Assembly (NCBI RefSeq): GCF_021648885.1
Contig: NZ_JAKJHZ010000001.1
Location: 62,001-126,000, forward strand
Length of the DNA: 64,000 nt
DNA from: Nocardioides potassii
GTDB lineage: Bacteria; Actinomycetota; Actinomycetes; Propionibacteriales; Nocardioidaceae
Direction of reading: 5' to 3'
Shown here piece after piece: positions 41,172-50,737 of this stretch (position 1 is the stretch's first letter; the number at the start of each line of letters is the position of its first letter). The translations under genes were made by a program, and so were the position numbers. The notes under the pieces were generated by a model. That model saw only the letters and a list, made by a program, of their open reading frames with translations, was not told where the DNA came from and searched no databases.

Positions 41172-44161
41172 CGCGCGGCGCGATCGGCGCCGAGGTGTCG
41201 GAGCGGCACGACATGATGTCGTCCGTGCCGGCGCTGAGGACCACCGATCTGATCGGACGCGATGCCGAGCTGGAGCAGCTGAGCTCCCAGCTCGGCATTC
41301 GTGCGTCCGGAGGCGGTACGACGTCGGGGGTGGAGCAGACGGTCCGCGCGATGCTCGTCGCCGGGGACGCCGGGGTCGGCAAGACCCGGGTCCTGATGGC
41401 GCTGCGCGACGTCGCGATCGAGGCGGGCTGGCACGTGGTCGCCGGTCACTGCCTCGACCTCGCGGACAGCTCGCTGCCCTACCTCCCCTTCTCCGAGATC
41501 CTCGGCCGGCTGATGACCGACCAGCCCGACGTCGCCACCCGCGTCCTCGACGCCCACCCCACCCTCGCCCGCCTCCAGCCGGGCCGGCGGATCCGCACCA
41601 GTGAGACCGCGTCGGGCGACCAGGCCCTCGACCGCGGCAACATCTACGACGCGTTCGGCGACCTCCTCTCCGCCGTCGCGCACGATGCTCCCGTCCTCGT
41701 CATGGTCGAGGACGCGCACTGGGCCGACGAGTCGACCCGCGACATGCTCAGCTTCCTCTTCTCCCGCCCGGCCCCGGGCGTCTCGCTCGTCGTCTCCTAC
41801 CGATCCGACGACCTCCACCGCCGCCACCCGCTGCGGCGCCAGGTGGCCGAGTGGATGCGCCTGCGCGGCGTCGACCGGCTCCAGGTCGAGCCCCTCCACG
41901 ACGACGACGTACGCCTCCTCGTCCGGGCGCTGCACCCCTCGACGATGTCGGAGGCGGAGTACACCTCGATCGTCGACCGCGCCGAGGGCAACCCGTTCTT
42001 CATCGAGGAGCTGGTGGGCGCCGCGTGGTCCGGCCAGGTCCCCGGCGAGCTCGCCGACGTCCTGCTCGTCCACCTCGACCGCCTCGACGACACCACCCGC
42101 CAGGTCGTGCGTCTGGTCTCGGTCGCCGGTCGCCAGGTCAGCCACGAGCTGCTCGCCACGGTGTCCGACCTCGGCGCCGCCGAGCTGGAGACGGCGCTGC
42201 GCAACGCCGTCGAGTCCCACGTGCTCGTCGCCTCGCGCGGCGGCACCTACGCCTTCCGCCACGCCCTGCTCGGGGAGGCGGTCTACGACGACCTGCTGCC
42301 CGGCGAGCGGATCCGGCTGCACGCCGACTTCGTGTCGGCGCTCGGCGAGGGCCGCGTCGTCGGTACGGCGGCCGAGCTGGCGCAGCACGCCCGCCGGGCC
42401 GACGACCGTCCGGTCGCCGTCCGCGCCTCCATCGAGGCCGGCGAGGAGGCGCTCGCCGTCGGCGGCCCGTCCGAGGCCGCCACCCACTTCCTCGACGCGC
42501 TCGAGCTCATCGACACCTCCCGCACGCCGGTCGGCGAGGTCGACGCGTCCGTCCTCGCCCGTCGCTGCGCGGAGGCGCTGATCGCGTCCGGGCGCGTCTA
42601 CAAGGCCGTGAAGGTGCTGAGGGCGCGGCTGGCGACGCTCCCGGCCGACGGCGCGGACGTCGACCGGGGCCAGCTGCTCACCGCCCTGGCGTCCGCGCTG
42701 ATGCTCACCGACACGCCCGACTCGCCCCGCGAGATCGCCGCCCAGGCGGTCGACCTGCTCCACAACGCCCCGCCCAAGCTGCTCGTGCGCGCGCTGCTCG
42801 TCCAGGCCCAGAGCCTCGCCGGGTGGCACCAGGACGAGGCGCGGGCGATCGCCCTCGACGCCCTCGAGCTCGCCGAGCGCCACGACCTCACCAGCCTGGC
42901 CGTCGAGCTGCACACCACCGTCGCGGGCCTCGACCCGGCCGGCGGCTCGAGCGCCAGTGCCGGGTGGCGCGCCGCGGCCGAGCGGGCCCGTCACGCCGGG
43001 CTCCTCGAGCCCGAGCTGCGCGCGCTCTACCTGCTGGGCCGCCTGCACCACGACGAGGGCGACCTCGACACGGCGATCGCGGTCTACCGCGAGACGATCG
43101 AGCGCAGCGAGGTCGGCGGCCTGGTCTGGTCGCCCTACCCGGCCGAGGCGCGGCTGCTGCTCGCCGTCGCCCTCACCCACCAGGGCAGGCTCGACGAGGC
43201 GTGGGACCTGCTCGACGTGAGCGGCCAGAACCCGCCGATGGTCTTCGAGTGGCTGTTCTTCGCCCACCAGATGCTGATCCTCATCGGCATCCGCGGCGAG
43301 CCCAAGCCCCAGGCGCTCGAGCGGCTGCGCGACTACTGGGGCACCGACGGGCTCACCGCCGTCACGTCCGCCAGCGCGGAGCTCCTACGCGCCAACGCCG
43401 CAGGCGACGCCGAGACCGCGATCGAGGTCTACGACCAGGTCGTAGCGACCGTCGTGCCGCTGTGGCACGACTGGTTCCAAGCGCGGTTGCGGCTCGCGAC
43501 GCTGGTCATCGCCGCCCTCGCCACCGCCGCAGCTCGCCAGTCGGTCGACGAGCGCGAGTCGGCCCGCGCCGAGGTCGAGCGGATGCTCTCCGACGGCGGA
43601 CGGGTCATCGACTTCTACGCGCCCTACGACGACAGCCACGGCCCGGAGTACCGCATGTGGGTGGCCCGCCGCAGCGCGGAGCACCTGCGATGGCGCTGGC
43701 TCGCCCAGGTCGACCCGCCGTCCGGCGACGAGCTGGTCGCGGCCTGGCGGGCCGCCGAGGAGGCGGCCGTGACCTACGGCAGCGTGCCCGAGATCGCGCA
43801 GGCGCGGGTGCGCCTCGCGGGCGTGCTGCGCGCGACCGGCGACCCCGCCGGTGCCCGCGAGGTCGCCGACCTCGCCCGACGGGCGGCGCACGAGCTGCGC
43901 GCCCGGCCGCTCCTCGACGAGCTGGTGGCGCAGGGGTCGGCGCCCGCCCCGGAGCCCGCGTCGGGCGAGGTGGCCCTGACGCCGCGCGAGTCCGAGATCC
44001 TGGCCCTCGTCGCCGAGGGCCGCAGCAACGGCGAGATCGGCAAGCAGCTCTTCATCAGCACCAAGACGGTGTCGGTGCACGTGTCCAACATCCTGGCCAA
44101 GCTCGACGCCGCGTCGCGCACCGAGGCAGCCGCCGTCGCCCGCCGCCGCGGCCTGATCTGA
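41168..44161 (+). CDS. LAL-type LuxR regulator with AAA ATPase domain
   Basis: A 997-residue regulator of the large ATP-binding LuxR family. Walker A is GDAGVGKT at residues 66-73, Walker B is VLVMVEDAHWADE near 185. The middle 600 residues are TPR-like helices. The C-terminal 62 residues are the LuxR/GerE helix-turn-helix (LTPRESEILALVAEGRSNGEIG ... TVSVHVSNILAKL). LALs respond to small ligands or ATP and activate clusters. I take the GTG coupled to the 39-residue ORF; ATG codons at 41213 and 41216 are alternatives. Its target genes are unknown; no polyketide cluster is in the window. Confidence 0.9.
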   Translation: MTRGAIGAEVSERHDMMSSVPALRTTDLIGRDAELEQLSSQLGIRASGGGTTSGVEQTVRAMLVAGDAGVGKTRVLMALRDVAIEAGWHVVAGHCLDLADSSLPYLPFSEILGRLMTDQPDVATRVLDAHPTLARLQPGRRIRTSETASGDQALDRGNIYDAFGDLLSAVAHDAPVLVMVEDAHWADESTRDMLSFLFSRPAPGVSLVVSYRSDDLHRRHPLRRQVAEWMRLRGVDRLQVEPLHDDDVRLLVRALHPSTMSEAEYTSIVDRAEGNPFFIEELVGAAWSGQVPGELADVLLVHLDRLDDTTRQVVRLVSVAGRQVSHELLATVSDLGAAELETALRNAVESHVLVASRGGTYAFRHALLGEAVYDDLLPGERIRLHADFVSALGEGRVVGTAAELAQHARRADDRPVAVRASIEAGEEALAVGGPSEAATHFLDALELIDTSRTPVGEVDASVLARRCAEALIASGRVYKAVKVLRARLATLPADGADVDRGQLLTALASALMLTDTPDSPREIAAQAVDLLHNAPPKLLVRALLVQAQSLAGWHQDEARAIALDALELAERHDLTSLAVELHTTVAGLDPAGGSSASAGWRAAAERARHAGLLEPELRALYLLGRLHHDEGDLDTAIAVYRETIERSEVGGLVWSPYPAEARLLLAVALTHQGRLDEAWDLLDVSGQNPPMVFEWLFFAHQMLILIGIRGEPKPQALERLRDYWGTDGLTAVTSASAELLRANAAGDAETAIEVYDQVVATVVPLWHDWFQARLRLATLVIAALATAAARQSVDERESARAEVERMLSDGGRVIDFYAPYDDSHGPEYRMWVARRSAEHLRWRWLAQVDPPSGDELVAAWRAAEEAAVTYGSVPEIAQARVRLAGVLRATGDPAGAREVADLARRAAHELRARPLLDELVAQGSAPAPEPASGEVALTPRESEILALVAEGRSNGEIGKQLFISTKTVSVHVSNILAKLDAASRTEAAAVARRRGLI

Positions 44162-44233
44162 GGGGCGGGAGCGTTTCGGTCCGCGCCCAGCGGGTAGGTG
44201 GGCGGGACCGATCTCGAGACCCGGGGAGCCCCC

Positions 44234-45298
44234 ATGCACGTACGTCGTCGCCTGACCGTCGCAGTCGCCGCAGCCGCGGTGGCCCTCACCCCGGTCCTGG
44301 TGGCGCCCGTGGCGTCGGCCACCCCGTCGGGGGGTGACGACCGCGTCGCGGACGCGCCCCTCGTGACGCGCGACACCCTGCTCCGACCCGCGTCACCCAG
44401 GACGCTCGAGCCCCGGGCGACCTCGCTGCGCGCCGCCCGCCGCCCGCTGTTCGCCTTCTGGGGGCAGAAGTACAACCGGATCGACGGCTTCACCTTCCAG
44501 GCCGCGGTCCGCGGTTCCGGGACGGGCATCCAGCTCGGCGTGGCGTGGAAGACCTACCGCGGCGTCAGGCCGATCCTCCCGAAGAAGGTGTTCGTCCAGT
44601 CCCGTGTCGACGGCGGGACGTGGACCACGGTGCCCGGCGCCCGCGGCAGGATCAGGAAGTCGGGCTTCGTGCTGGCCGCCGTGCCCGCCCACGTCGTCCC
44701 GGCCGGCGTGCCGGTGCAGACCGTCGACTACCGGCTCAAGACCAAGAGGATCACCTCCGGACCGCGCAAGGCGCGCCGCAGCATCGTCTCCGATCCGGTG
44801 TCGGTGCGTTTCGAGAACCAGTCGATGTACACCGGTGACCAGGCCCGCTTCTACGCGCCGATCAAGGACCTCTGCCCCAGCGCGAGCATCACCCTCGACA
44901 CCGGGCACACCATCGCGCAGAAGCGCGACGCGGTCTTCGACTTCCAGTACGGCATCGCCATCGACGTCGCCGAGATCAACGCCGTCACCTCGGAGACGGA
45001 GGCGTCCAAGCTCGCCGTGGCCATCCACGAGTGCGCGCACTGGCGCCAGTTCTACAACTGGGGTGGCACGCTCAAGGGCTTCCGGGCGATGGAGAAGCGG
45101 TCCGGCGAGGTCTTCGTCGCCGACACGAACCCCAGCGGCCCGACCGCTCCGATGCAGCCCGACTGGGCGCCGCTCGAGCACGCAGCCGACTGCGCGACCT
45201 TCCTCGTCACCTCGGGTGCCCAGCGCACCTACGGCGGCTGGTGCAACCCGACCGAGTCGGCCGCCGCGGGTCTGCTCTGGCAGGGGCAGAAGTACTGA
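44234..45298 (+). CDS. Secreted HExxH protein, probable metalloprotease of unknown family
   Basis: A 354-residue protein with a Sec signal peptide (residues 1-30, ending VASATPS). A basic middle part (about 80-200) looks like a beta domain. The C-terminal part carries HECAH at residues 265-269 in a helix (SKLAVAIHECAHW), the zinc site of many proteases, and EHAADC at 315-320 as a possible third ligand region. Cysteines near 219, 267, 320 and 335 may form disulfides. I do not recognise the family, so activity is an inference from the motif alone. Confidence 0.72.
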   Translation: MHVRRRLTVAVAAAAVALTPVLVAPVASATPSGGDDRVADAPLVTRDTLLRPASPRTLEPRATSLRAARRPLFAFWGQKYNRIDGFTFQAAVRGSGTGIQLGVAWKTYRGVRPILPKKVFVQSRVDGGTWTTVPGARGRIRKSGFVLAAVPAHVVPAGVPVQTVDYRLKTKRITSGPRKARRSIVSDPVSVRFENQSMYTGDQARFYAPIKDLCPSASITLDTGHTIAQKRDAVFDFQYGIAIDVAEINAVTSETEASKLAVAIHECAHWRQFYNWGGTLKGFRAMEKRSGEVFVADTNPSGPTAPMQPDWAPLEHAADCATFLVTSGAQRTYGGWCNPTESAAAGLLWQGQKY

Positions 45299-45326
45299 GC
45301 GGTGCCCCGTCGGCGAGACTGGTGCG

Positions 45327-46097
45327 GTGCCTGACTTCCGCTGCTCCGTCGCGAGCGTCGAGGACGCCGAGCCCATCATCGGCACCGCACCGACCGACCC
45401 CGAGATCCTGCTCGTCGAGTGCCCCGGCCCGTGGGGACGCGAGGCGGTCACCGACAACCGCCTCCCCGAGGTCGTGCGCGACCACCTCGCCGGGCTCGAC
45501 CTGAAGGTCTTCCTGCTGCGGCGGTACGACGGCAGCGCCGGACCCGGCACCCACGTCTTCCACGCGAGTGCCACCGCCGACGGCTACGACGTCCGCCGCG
45601 CTGTGCTCGACCGCCCCGAGGACCTCGTCGGGCTCGACCTCGGGCCCGGCTCGGCCACCCTGACGCCGTACGACGACCCGCTCTGGCTGGTCTGCACCAA
45701 CGGCAAGCGCGACCGCTGCTGCGCGGAGATCGGCCGGCCCATCGCCGGCCTCCTGAGCGAGGAGTGGCCCGACGGCACGTGGGAGACCACCCACCTCGGC
45801 GGCCACCGCTTCTCGGGCACGCTGCTCGCCCTGCCGAGCGGGCTGACGCTGGGTCGTCTCGACACCGCGACCGCGCTCGCCGCCTGCGAGGCCGTCGCAC
45901 GCGGCGAGGTGCCGCTCGACCACGTCCGCGGCCGTGCGGGCCGGTCCGGTGTGGAGCAGGCGCACGAGCTGCACGTGCTCGCCGGCGGCGACCCGGCCGA
46001 CGAGCTCGTCGCCGTGCCCGGCCCGCCGCGACGGCAGTCGTGCGGCGACGACAAGCTCAAGGGGACCATGCGCTACGAGGTACGCGCGCTCGCCTGA
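45327..46097 (+). CDS. Sucrase/ferredoxin-like (thioredoxin-fold) protein
   Basis: A 256-residue protein of the sucraseferredoxin-like family. The marks are LVCTNGKRDRCCAEIGRP near residue 131, THLGGHRFSGTLLALPSG near 156 and a late CGDDKLKG, giving the four or so cysteines and histidines expected for a thioredoxin-fold [2Fe-2S] protein. Its partner is unknown. GAGACT ends six bases before the GTG start. A strong hairpin follows the gene. Confidence 0.85.
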   Translation: MPDFRCSVASVEDAEPIIGTAPTDPEILLVECPGPWGREAVTDNRLPEVVRDHLAGLDLKVFLLRRYDGSAGPGTHVFHASATADGYDVRRAVLDRPEDLVGLDLGPGSATLTPYDDPLWLVCTNGKRDRCCAEIGRPIAGLLSEEWPDGTWETTHLGGHRFSGTLLALPSGLTLGRLDTATALAACEAVARGEVPLDHVRGRAGRSGVEQAHELHVLAGGDPADELVAVPGPPRRQSCGDDKLKGTMRYEVRALA

Positions 46098-46119
46098 TCG
46101 ACCGTTCCGACGAGGTGTG

Positions 46120-46162
46120 CCGGCGCCGGGCGGTGCTAGGAGGCGGACCCGCCCGGCGCCGG
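46120..46162. terminator. Strong hairpin between convergent genes
   Basis: A perfect 14-bp G+C stem (CCGGCGCCGGGCGG with its complement) around a 15-base loop, between the sucrase/ferredoxin-like gene and the MalG-like permease gene. It should end transcripts from both sides. Confidence 0.9.
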
Positions 46163-46172
46163 AGTCGGTGGG

Positions 46173-47078
46173 TCAGCCCTTCTCCGCCCCTGCCGTACCT
46201 CCACGCACGAGGTACTTCTGGAAGACGAAGAAGACGATCGCGACCGGGATGGTCATCAGCAGCGCCGCGGCCATCGAGATCGGGTACTGGTTGCCCGAGC
46301 CGAGCTGGCCGCTGGTGAGCGTCGCGACACCCTTGGTGAGGGTGAACAGGTCCGGGTCGCGTGAGGCGATCAGGAAGTGCGGCAGCTCGTTCCACGAGCC
46401 CTGGAAGGACAGGATCGTGAGCGTGATGAGCGCCGGCCTCGCCATCGGCAGCACGACCGACCAGAAGATCCGGAACGTGCTGGCTCCGTCGATGCGGGCC
46501 GCCTCCTCGACCGACTCGGGGATGGTCTCGAAGAACTGCTTCATGATGAAGACGCCCGCGGCGTCGACCAGCAGGGGCAGGAAGAGCGCCGGGAACGTGT
46601 CGTAGAGGCCGAGGTAGCGCAGCACCAGGAACTTCGGGATCAGCAGCACGACCCCGGGCACCGCCATCACCGCGAGGATCGAGGTGAAGACCGCCTGCCG
46701 CCCGCGGAACTTGATGCGCGCGAGCGCGTAGCCGGCGAGCGAGCAGAAGAACACCCGCCCGGCTGTGACGAGCAGGGTGACGATGATCGAGTTGAGCGAC
46801 CAGAGCGGGAAGTCGGTGTCGAAGAGCCGCCGGAACGCCTGGAGCGTGAACGGGTGGGCGACCGGCGACAGCGGGCTGGCCACGGCATCGGGGTTGGTCT
46901 TGAACGACGTCGTCACCTGGACCACGAAGGGGTAGAGGTAGACGACGGAGAAGAAGACCAGCACGACGTAGCCCAGGAACAGCCACAGCGCCGTGCGGTC
47001 ACCGACCATCGGCTTGGTCTCCGGCGGCTTGCCGGTGGCCGCCACCGCGGTGGCGGTCTCGGTGGTCTGCGTGCTCAC
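46173..47078 (-). CDS. Sugar ABC transporter permease, MalG-like
   Basis: A 301-residue inner-membrane permease with six helices. The EAA loop that contacts the ATPase is EEAARIDGASTFRIFW near residue 190. The N-terminal 30 residues are polar, then a helix starts. GTG start overlaps the stop of the MalF-like gene. Last gene of the LacI-led operon; no ATP-binding gene follows, so a shared MsiK-type ATPase encoded elsewhere is probable. Confidence 0.9.
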   Translation of the reverse strand: MSTQTTETATAVAATGKPPETKPMVGDRTALWLFLGYVVLVFFSVVYLYPFVVQVTTSFKTNPDAVASPLSPVAHPFTLQAFRRLFDTDFPLWSLNSIIVTLLVTAGRVFFCSLAGYALARIKFRGRQAVFTSILAVMAVPGVVLLIPKFLVLRYLGLYDTFPALFLPLLVDAAGVFIMKQFFETIPESVEEAARIDGASTFRIFWSVVLPMARPALITLTILSFQGSWNELPHFLIASRDPDLFTLTKGVATLTSGQLGSGNQYPISMAAALLMTIPVAIVFFVFQKYLVRGGTAGAEKG

Positions 47079-48184
47079 GACGCCGTACCTCCCTCGGCGG
47101 CGCTGCGCGCGCGGAGCCTGCGCGTACGACGCTCCTGCCGCTTGGTCTCGATGGCGTCCTTGTCGCGGAAGAGGAACCGCTGGAAGGTCGTCATCGCGAA
47201 GATGATGAGGAACAGCACGAACGCCATGGCCGCTGCAATGCCCCACTTCTGGTTGTCGAAGGCATAGGAGTACGACAGGTAGGCGGGGGTGAGGGTCGTC
47301 TTGCCCGGCCCGCCCTTCGTCATGACGTACACCTGGTCGAAGACCTGCCACGTGCCGATCAGTCCGAGCGTCGTGACGAGCAGCATCGTGGGCCGCAGGT
47401 GGGGCAGCGTGACGTTGCGGAACACGCCCCAGCGCCCGGCGCCGTCGATGCGCGCGGCCTCCTCGACCTCGAGCGGGAGGTCCTGCAGCGCGGCGAGGAA
47501 CATCAGCATGAAGGTGCCAGCGGTCGTCCAGACGACGAGCATGATGATGACCGACAGCGCGACGCTGGGGCCGGCGAGCCAGTCCCACCACGTCAGGCCC
47601 AGGACTCCTCCGTCGGTCAGCCCGGACGGCGGGGCCGAGGCGTTCCACAGCCCCAGCCCGTCGCCGAGCAGGTGCAGCAGGCCGCGCGAGTCGTTGAACC
47701 ACGTGGGCCCGTCGATGCCGATCGCGTCCAGCAGCGTGTTGATGACGCCGCCGCCGCTGAAGAGGAACAGGAACACCAGGCTGATCGCGACCGAGCTGAC
47801 CACCGACGGGAAGTAGAAGGCGGTGCGGAAGAAGCCGACCCCCTTGAGCATCCGCTGGTTGAGCACCAGCGCGAGGAACAGTGCGAACGCCGTCTGCAGC
47901 GGGACGACCAGCAGCACGTAGAAGAAGTTGTTGCGCAGCGAGGTCATGAAGTCCGACCGCGTCAGGCCGCCCTGCTCACCGACGAGCTCGCGGTAGTTGT
48001 CGAGCCCGACGAAGCCGGTGCCGGACGCGAACGGGCTGCCCCGGCCGTTCCAGTCGGTGAAGGAGACCCACAGAGCCATCAGCACCGGGACCGCGAGGAA
48101 CAGCCCCAGGACCACCAGGGTGGGGGAGACGAATGCCCACCCCGCCCTGGCCTGGCCCGTGCGGATGCTCGAGGAGCGGCTCAC
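47075..48184 (-). CDS. Sugar ABC transporter permease, MalF-like
   Basis: A 369-residue permease. Helices include VSPTLVVLGLFLAVPVLM and FFRTAFYFPSVVSSVAISLV, with the EAA loop EEAARIDGAGRWGVFR near residue 262. An insertion of about 50 residues (Gly/Trp-rich, around 160-200) between two helices is longer than usual. The GTG start overlaps the stop of the binding-protein gene, and its own stop overlaps the MalG-like start. Confidence 0.9.
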   Translation of the reverse strand: MSRSSSIRTGQARAGWAFVSPTLVVLGLFLAVPVLMALWVSFTDWNGRGSPFASGTGFVGLDNYRELVGEQGGLTRSDFMTSLRNNFFYVLLVVPLQTAFALFLALVLNQRMLKGVGFFRTAFYFPSVVSSVAISLVFLFLFSGGGVINTLLDAIGIDGPTWFNDSRGLLHLLGDGLGLWNASAPPSGLTDGGVLGLTWWDWLAGPSVALSVIIMLVVWTTAGTFMLMFLAALQDLPLEVEEAARIDGAGRWGVFRNVTLPHLRPTMLLVTTLGLIGTWQVFDQVYVMTKGGPGKTTLTPAYLSYSYAFDNQKWGIAAAMAFVLFLIIFAMTTFQRFLFRDKDAIETKRQERRTRRLRARSAAEGGTAS

Positions 48185-49470
48185 TGCAGCTCCGCGTCGG
48201 CGTTCTTCTGGAAGGACTCGAGGATGCCGGTGACGTCGGCGGTCTTGAGCTGCTCGAGCTGCGAGTCGAGGTCGGCGACGACCGGGCCGAGACCGGGGAG
48301 GTTGACCGGGCCCTGGCCGTAGTCACCACCGGCGATGAACGGCGCGTCCTCCGGGAACTGGTCGACGTAGTCGGCCTGGGCGGACTCGCGGCTCGGCATG
48401 ACACCGAAGGCGTCGGCGTTCTTCAGCTGCTGCTCAGGGGTGGTGAGCGCCTCCACGAGCGACACGGCGGCCTCCTGGTTGGGGGAGTCGGCGGCGATGC
48501 CGTAGCACTGGGTGAACAGCAGCGTGCCCTTGCCGGCCGGGCCCTCCGGGAGCTCCGCGACGGTGTAGTCGACGTCCGGGTAGTCGTTCTCCATGGCGCC
48601 GCGGATCCAGTTGCCCTCGATCGTCATCGCGGCCTTCTCGGTGCCGAAGCCCTCGCCGCCCCAGCCGGCGTCGACGTCGGGGGCGAGGACGGCCGAGCCG
48701 TCCTTCAGGAGGCCCTGGACGTACTCGAGCGCCTCGACGTTGGACGGCTCGGTCGCGGTCGCCTCGCCGCTGTCGGCGTCGACCCACCAACCGCCGTTCT
48801 GCACGAGGAAGGCGCCGACGCGGTCGCGTCCGATGCCCAGCACGAGGCCGGCCTGGTCGGGCGTGGTCAGCTTCTGCGCGACGTCGGACAGCTCGTCCCA
48901 CGTGGTGGGGATGTCGGCGTCGGTGAGGCCGGCCTTCTTCCACGACGCGGTGTTGATCTCGAGCGCGAGGGTGGAGAAGTCCTTCGGGGCGCAGTAGGCC
49001 TGGTCGTCGAGGGTGAAGGTGTCGACGAGGTTGGGGTAGAAGTCATCGGCGCCCTCGAGCTGGTCCATGTAGGGGTAGAGGTTCCCGGCCTCGGCGTAGT
49101 CGCCGAACACACTGGCATCCACGTAGAAGACGTCGGGCGGGTTGCCGCCCGCGAAGCCCTGCGAGAGCTGCTGGCCGATGTCGTTGGCCACCACGACCTC
49201 GACCTCGTTGCCGCTCTCCTCGGCCCACGCGTTCGCGGCGTCCTCGACCGCCTTGGTCTCGGCGTCACCGCTGCTGGCGATGAGGACCTGCAGCTCGGCG
49301 GGACCGTCGCCCGAGGATGCCGGCTCGTCGGCGGAGTCGTCCTCGAACCCGCCGCCACCGCAGGCGGCGAGCGCGATCGACGAGCCGAGCGCCAGCGCCA
49401 CGAGGGACGTACGGCGGCGGCCGGTGCGGCCGGTGCGGCCAGTGCGGGTGGTGCGGGAGGTGGCGGACAT
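48181..49470 (-). CDS. Sugar-binding lipoprotein of an ABC transporter
   Basis: A 429-residue family-1 extracellular binding protein. The signal peptide is Arg-rich, with repeated RTGRTGRTGRR, and ends in the lipobox LAAC-GGG near residue 38-41, so the protein is lipid-anchored outside the membrane. AAGGAG lies six bases before the ATG I chose; an earlier ATG five codons upstream encodes the ribosome site itself. The sugar is probably a maltose- or glucan-type oligosaccharide, judged from the divergent debranching-type enzyme. Confidence 0.9.
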   Translation of the reverse strand: MSATSRTTRTGRTGRTGRRRTSLVALALGSSIALAACGGGGFEDDSADEPASSGDGPAELQVLIASSGDAETKAVEDAANAWAEESGNEVEVVVANDIGQQLSQGFAGGNPPDVFYVDASVFGDYAEAGNLYPYMDQLEGADDFYPNLVDTFTLDDQAYCAPKDFSTLALEINTASWKKAGLTDADIPTTWDELSDVAQKLTTPDQAGLVLGIGRDRVGAFLVQNGGWWVDADSGEATATEPSNVEALEYVQGLLKDGSAVLAPDVDAGWGGEGFGTEKAAMTIEGNWIRGAMENDYPDVDYTVAELPEGPAGKGTLLFTQCYGIAADSPNQEAAVSLVEALTTPEQQLKNADAFGVMPSRESAQADYVDQFPEDAPFIAGGDYGQGPVNLPGLGPVVADLDSQLEQLKTADVTGILESFQKNADAELQ

Positions 49471-49546
49471 GTGGTGCTCCTTCATGGGTGGATCGGAGGT
49501 GCGGGGGAGGGATGGTGCGGGCGTGGACGGGGGCGGTTCGGGGCTC

Positions 49547-50560
49547 TCAGGTGGGGAGGCGGAGGACGGGCGGCACGAGGACGCCGCGAGCCGGTCGGTC
49601 CGGAGACTCGAAACGACCGGTCAGCAGGTCGATGCAGAGGTGGGCGGCCTGGTCGATCGGCTGCGCGACGCTGGCGAGACCGAGGGCCGCCGCGACGGGG
49701 GTGGCGTCGAACCCGACGACCGTCGCCGGGATCCCGACGCCGGCCGCGGCGAGCGCGGCCCGGTGCGCGCCGAGCGCGAGGGTGTCGCTGGCGCACACGA
49801 TCGCGTCCGGGGCGTCGGCGCCGGAGAGGAGGGAGGCGACCGCGGTCTCGGCGGCGGCGACGTCGTTCACGCTGTGGACCTCCAGGGGCGTTCCGGTCCC
49901 GGCGGCGCTGATCGCCTCGAGCCAGCCCCGGCGGCGGTCGCTGCCGGTGCTCGGCTCGGCACCGTCGCCGGGCCAGCCGAGGTAGGCGATCGAGCGGCGA
50001 CCCAGGCCGAGCAGGTGCTCGACCGCGAGACCGGTCCCGACCGCGCCGTCGACGTCGACCCAGTCGTGCGGGTCGTCGTCGTGGCCCCAGGGCCGGCCGA
50101 AGGCGCAGAACGTCGTACCGCTGCCCGAGAGGTAGGCCGGTCGCTGGTCGTCGGCGCTCGTCGCGGTGAGCACCACGGCGTCGGCAGCGCCGGTCTGCAC
50201 GAGGTCGTCGATGACCTCGAGCTCGGTGGCCTCGTCGGCGGGCTGGGCGTAGAGCACCACCCGCAGGCCGTTGTCCTGCCCGGCCTCCGCGAGCCCGTGG
50301 TAGAACGCGTCGAGCACGAGGCCCGAGATGCCGTCCTGCTGCCGCTCGGCGCGTACGGCGATCGCGTGGGCGCGGCGGGTGGCGAGCTGGCGGGCCGGCA
50401 GCGAGGGCCGGTAGCCGCTCTCCCGGATCGCGGCCAGCACCCGCTCGCGGGTCGCGTCGGCGACGCGCGCCGGGTGGCGCAGCACGTTGGAGACCGTCTG
50501 GCGCGAGACGCCCGCGCGGGCAGCGACCGAGTCGAGCGTGGCGGGCTCGTGGGATGCCAT
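49547..50560 (-). CDS. LacI-family repressor
   Basis: A 337-residue regulator. The helix-turn-helix TLDSVAARAGVSRQTVSNVL begins at residue 9, followed by the hinge (VADATRERVLAAI) and a periplasmic-binding-type sugar domain. It heads the minus-strand operon with the binding protein and two permeases. The two tandem TTTGAGCGCTCAAA sites 73 bases upstream are its likely operators and lie in the shared promoter region with the divergent debranching-type gene. Confidence 0.92.
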   Translation of the reverse strand: MASHEPATLDSVAARAGVSRQTVSNVLRHPARVADATRERVLAAIRESGYRPSLPARQLATRRAHAIAVRAERQQDGISGLVLDAFYHGLAEAGQDNGLRVVLYAQPADEATELEVIDDLVQTGAADAVVLTATSADDQRPAYLSGSGTTFCAFGRPWGHDDDPHDWVDVDGAVGTGLAVEHLLGLGRRSIAYLGWPGDGAEPSTGSDRRRGWLEAISAAGTGTPLEVHSVNDVAAAETAVASLLSGADAPDAIVCASDTLALGAHRAALAAAGVGIPATVVGFDATPVAAALGLASVAQPIDQAAHLCIDLLTGRFESPDRPARGVLVPPVLRLPT

Positions 50561-50632
50561 CGCGGTCCTCCTCGGCTGGTGGTCGATCCGTGACAGGGGT
50601 GGTGGCGGGTGGGGCTGCGGACCACTACTGTG

Positions 50633-50662
50633 TTTGAGCGCTCAAATGTTTGAGCGCTCAAA
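50633..50662. promoter_or_regulatory. Tandem LacI-type operators
   Basis: TTTGAGCGCTCAAA at 50633-50646 and again at 50649-50662. Each is a perfect 14-bp palindrome with the central CG typical of LacI-family sites, and their centres are 16 bp apart. They lie between the LacI gene and the divergent glycoside-hydrolase gene, and so can control both. Confidence 0.9.
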
Positions 50663-50737
50663 CCGTAACCCACGTCACACTGGCTGTCACCCCCCGAACG
50701 TGTGACGGGCTGCACCTCCGAACCGAAGGGTCCCTCG

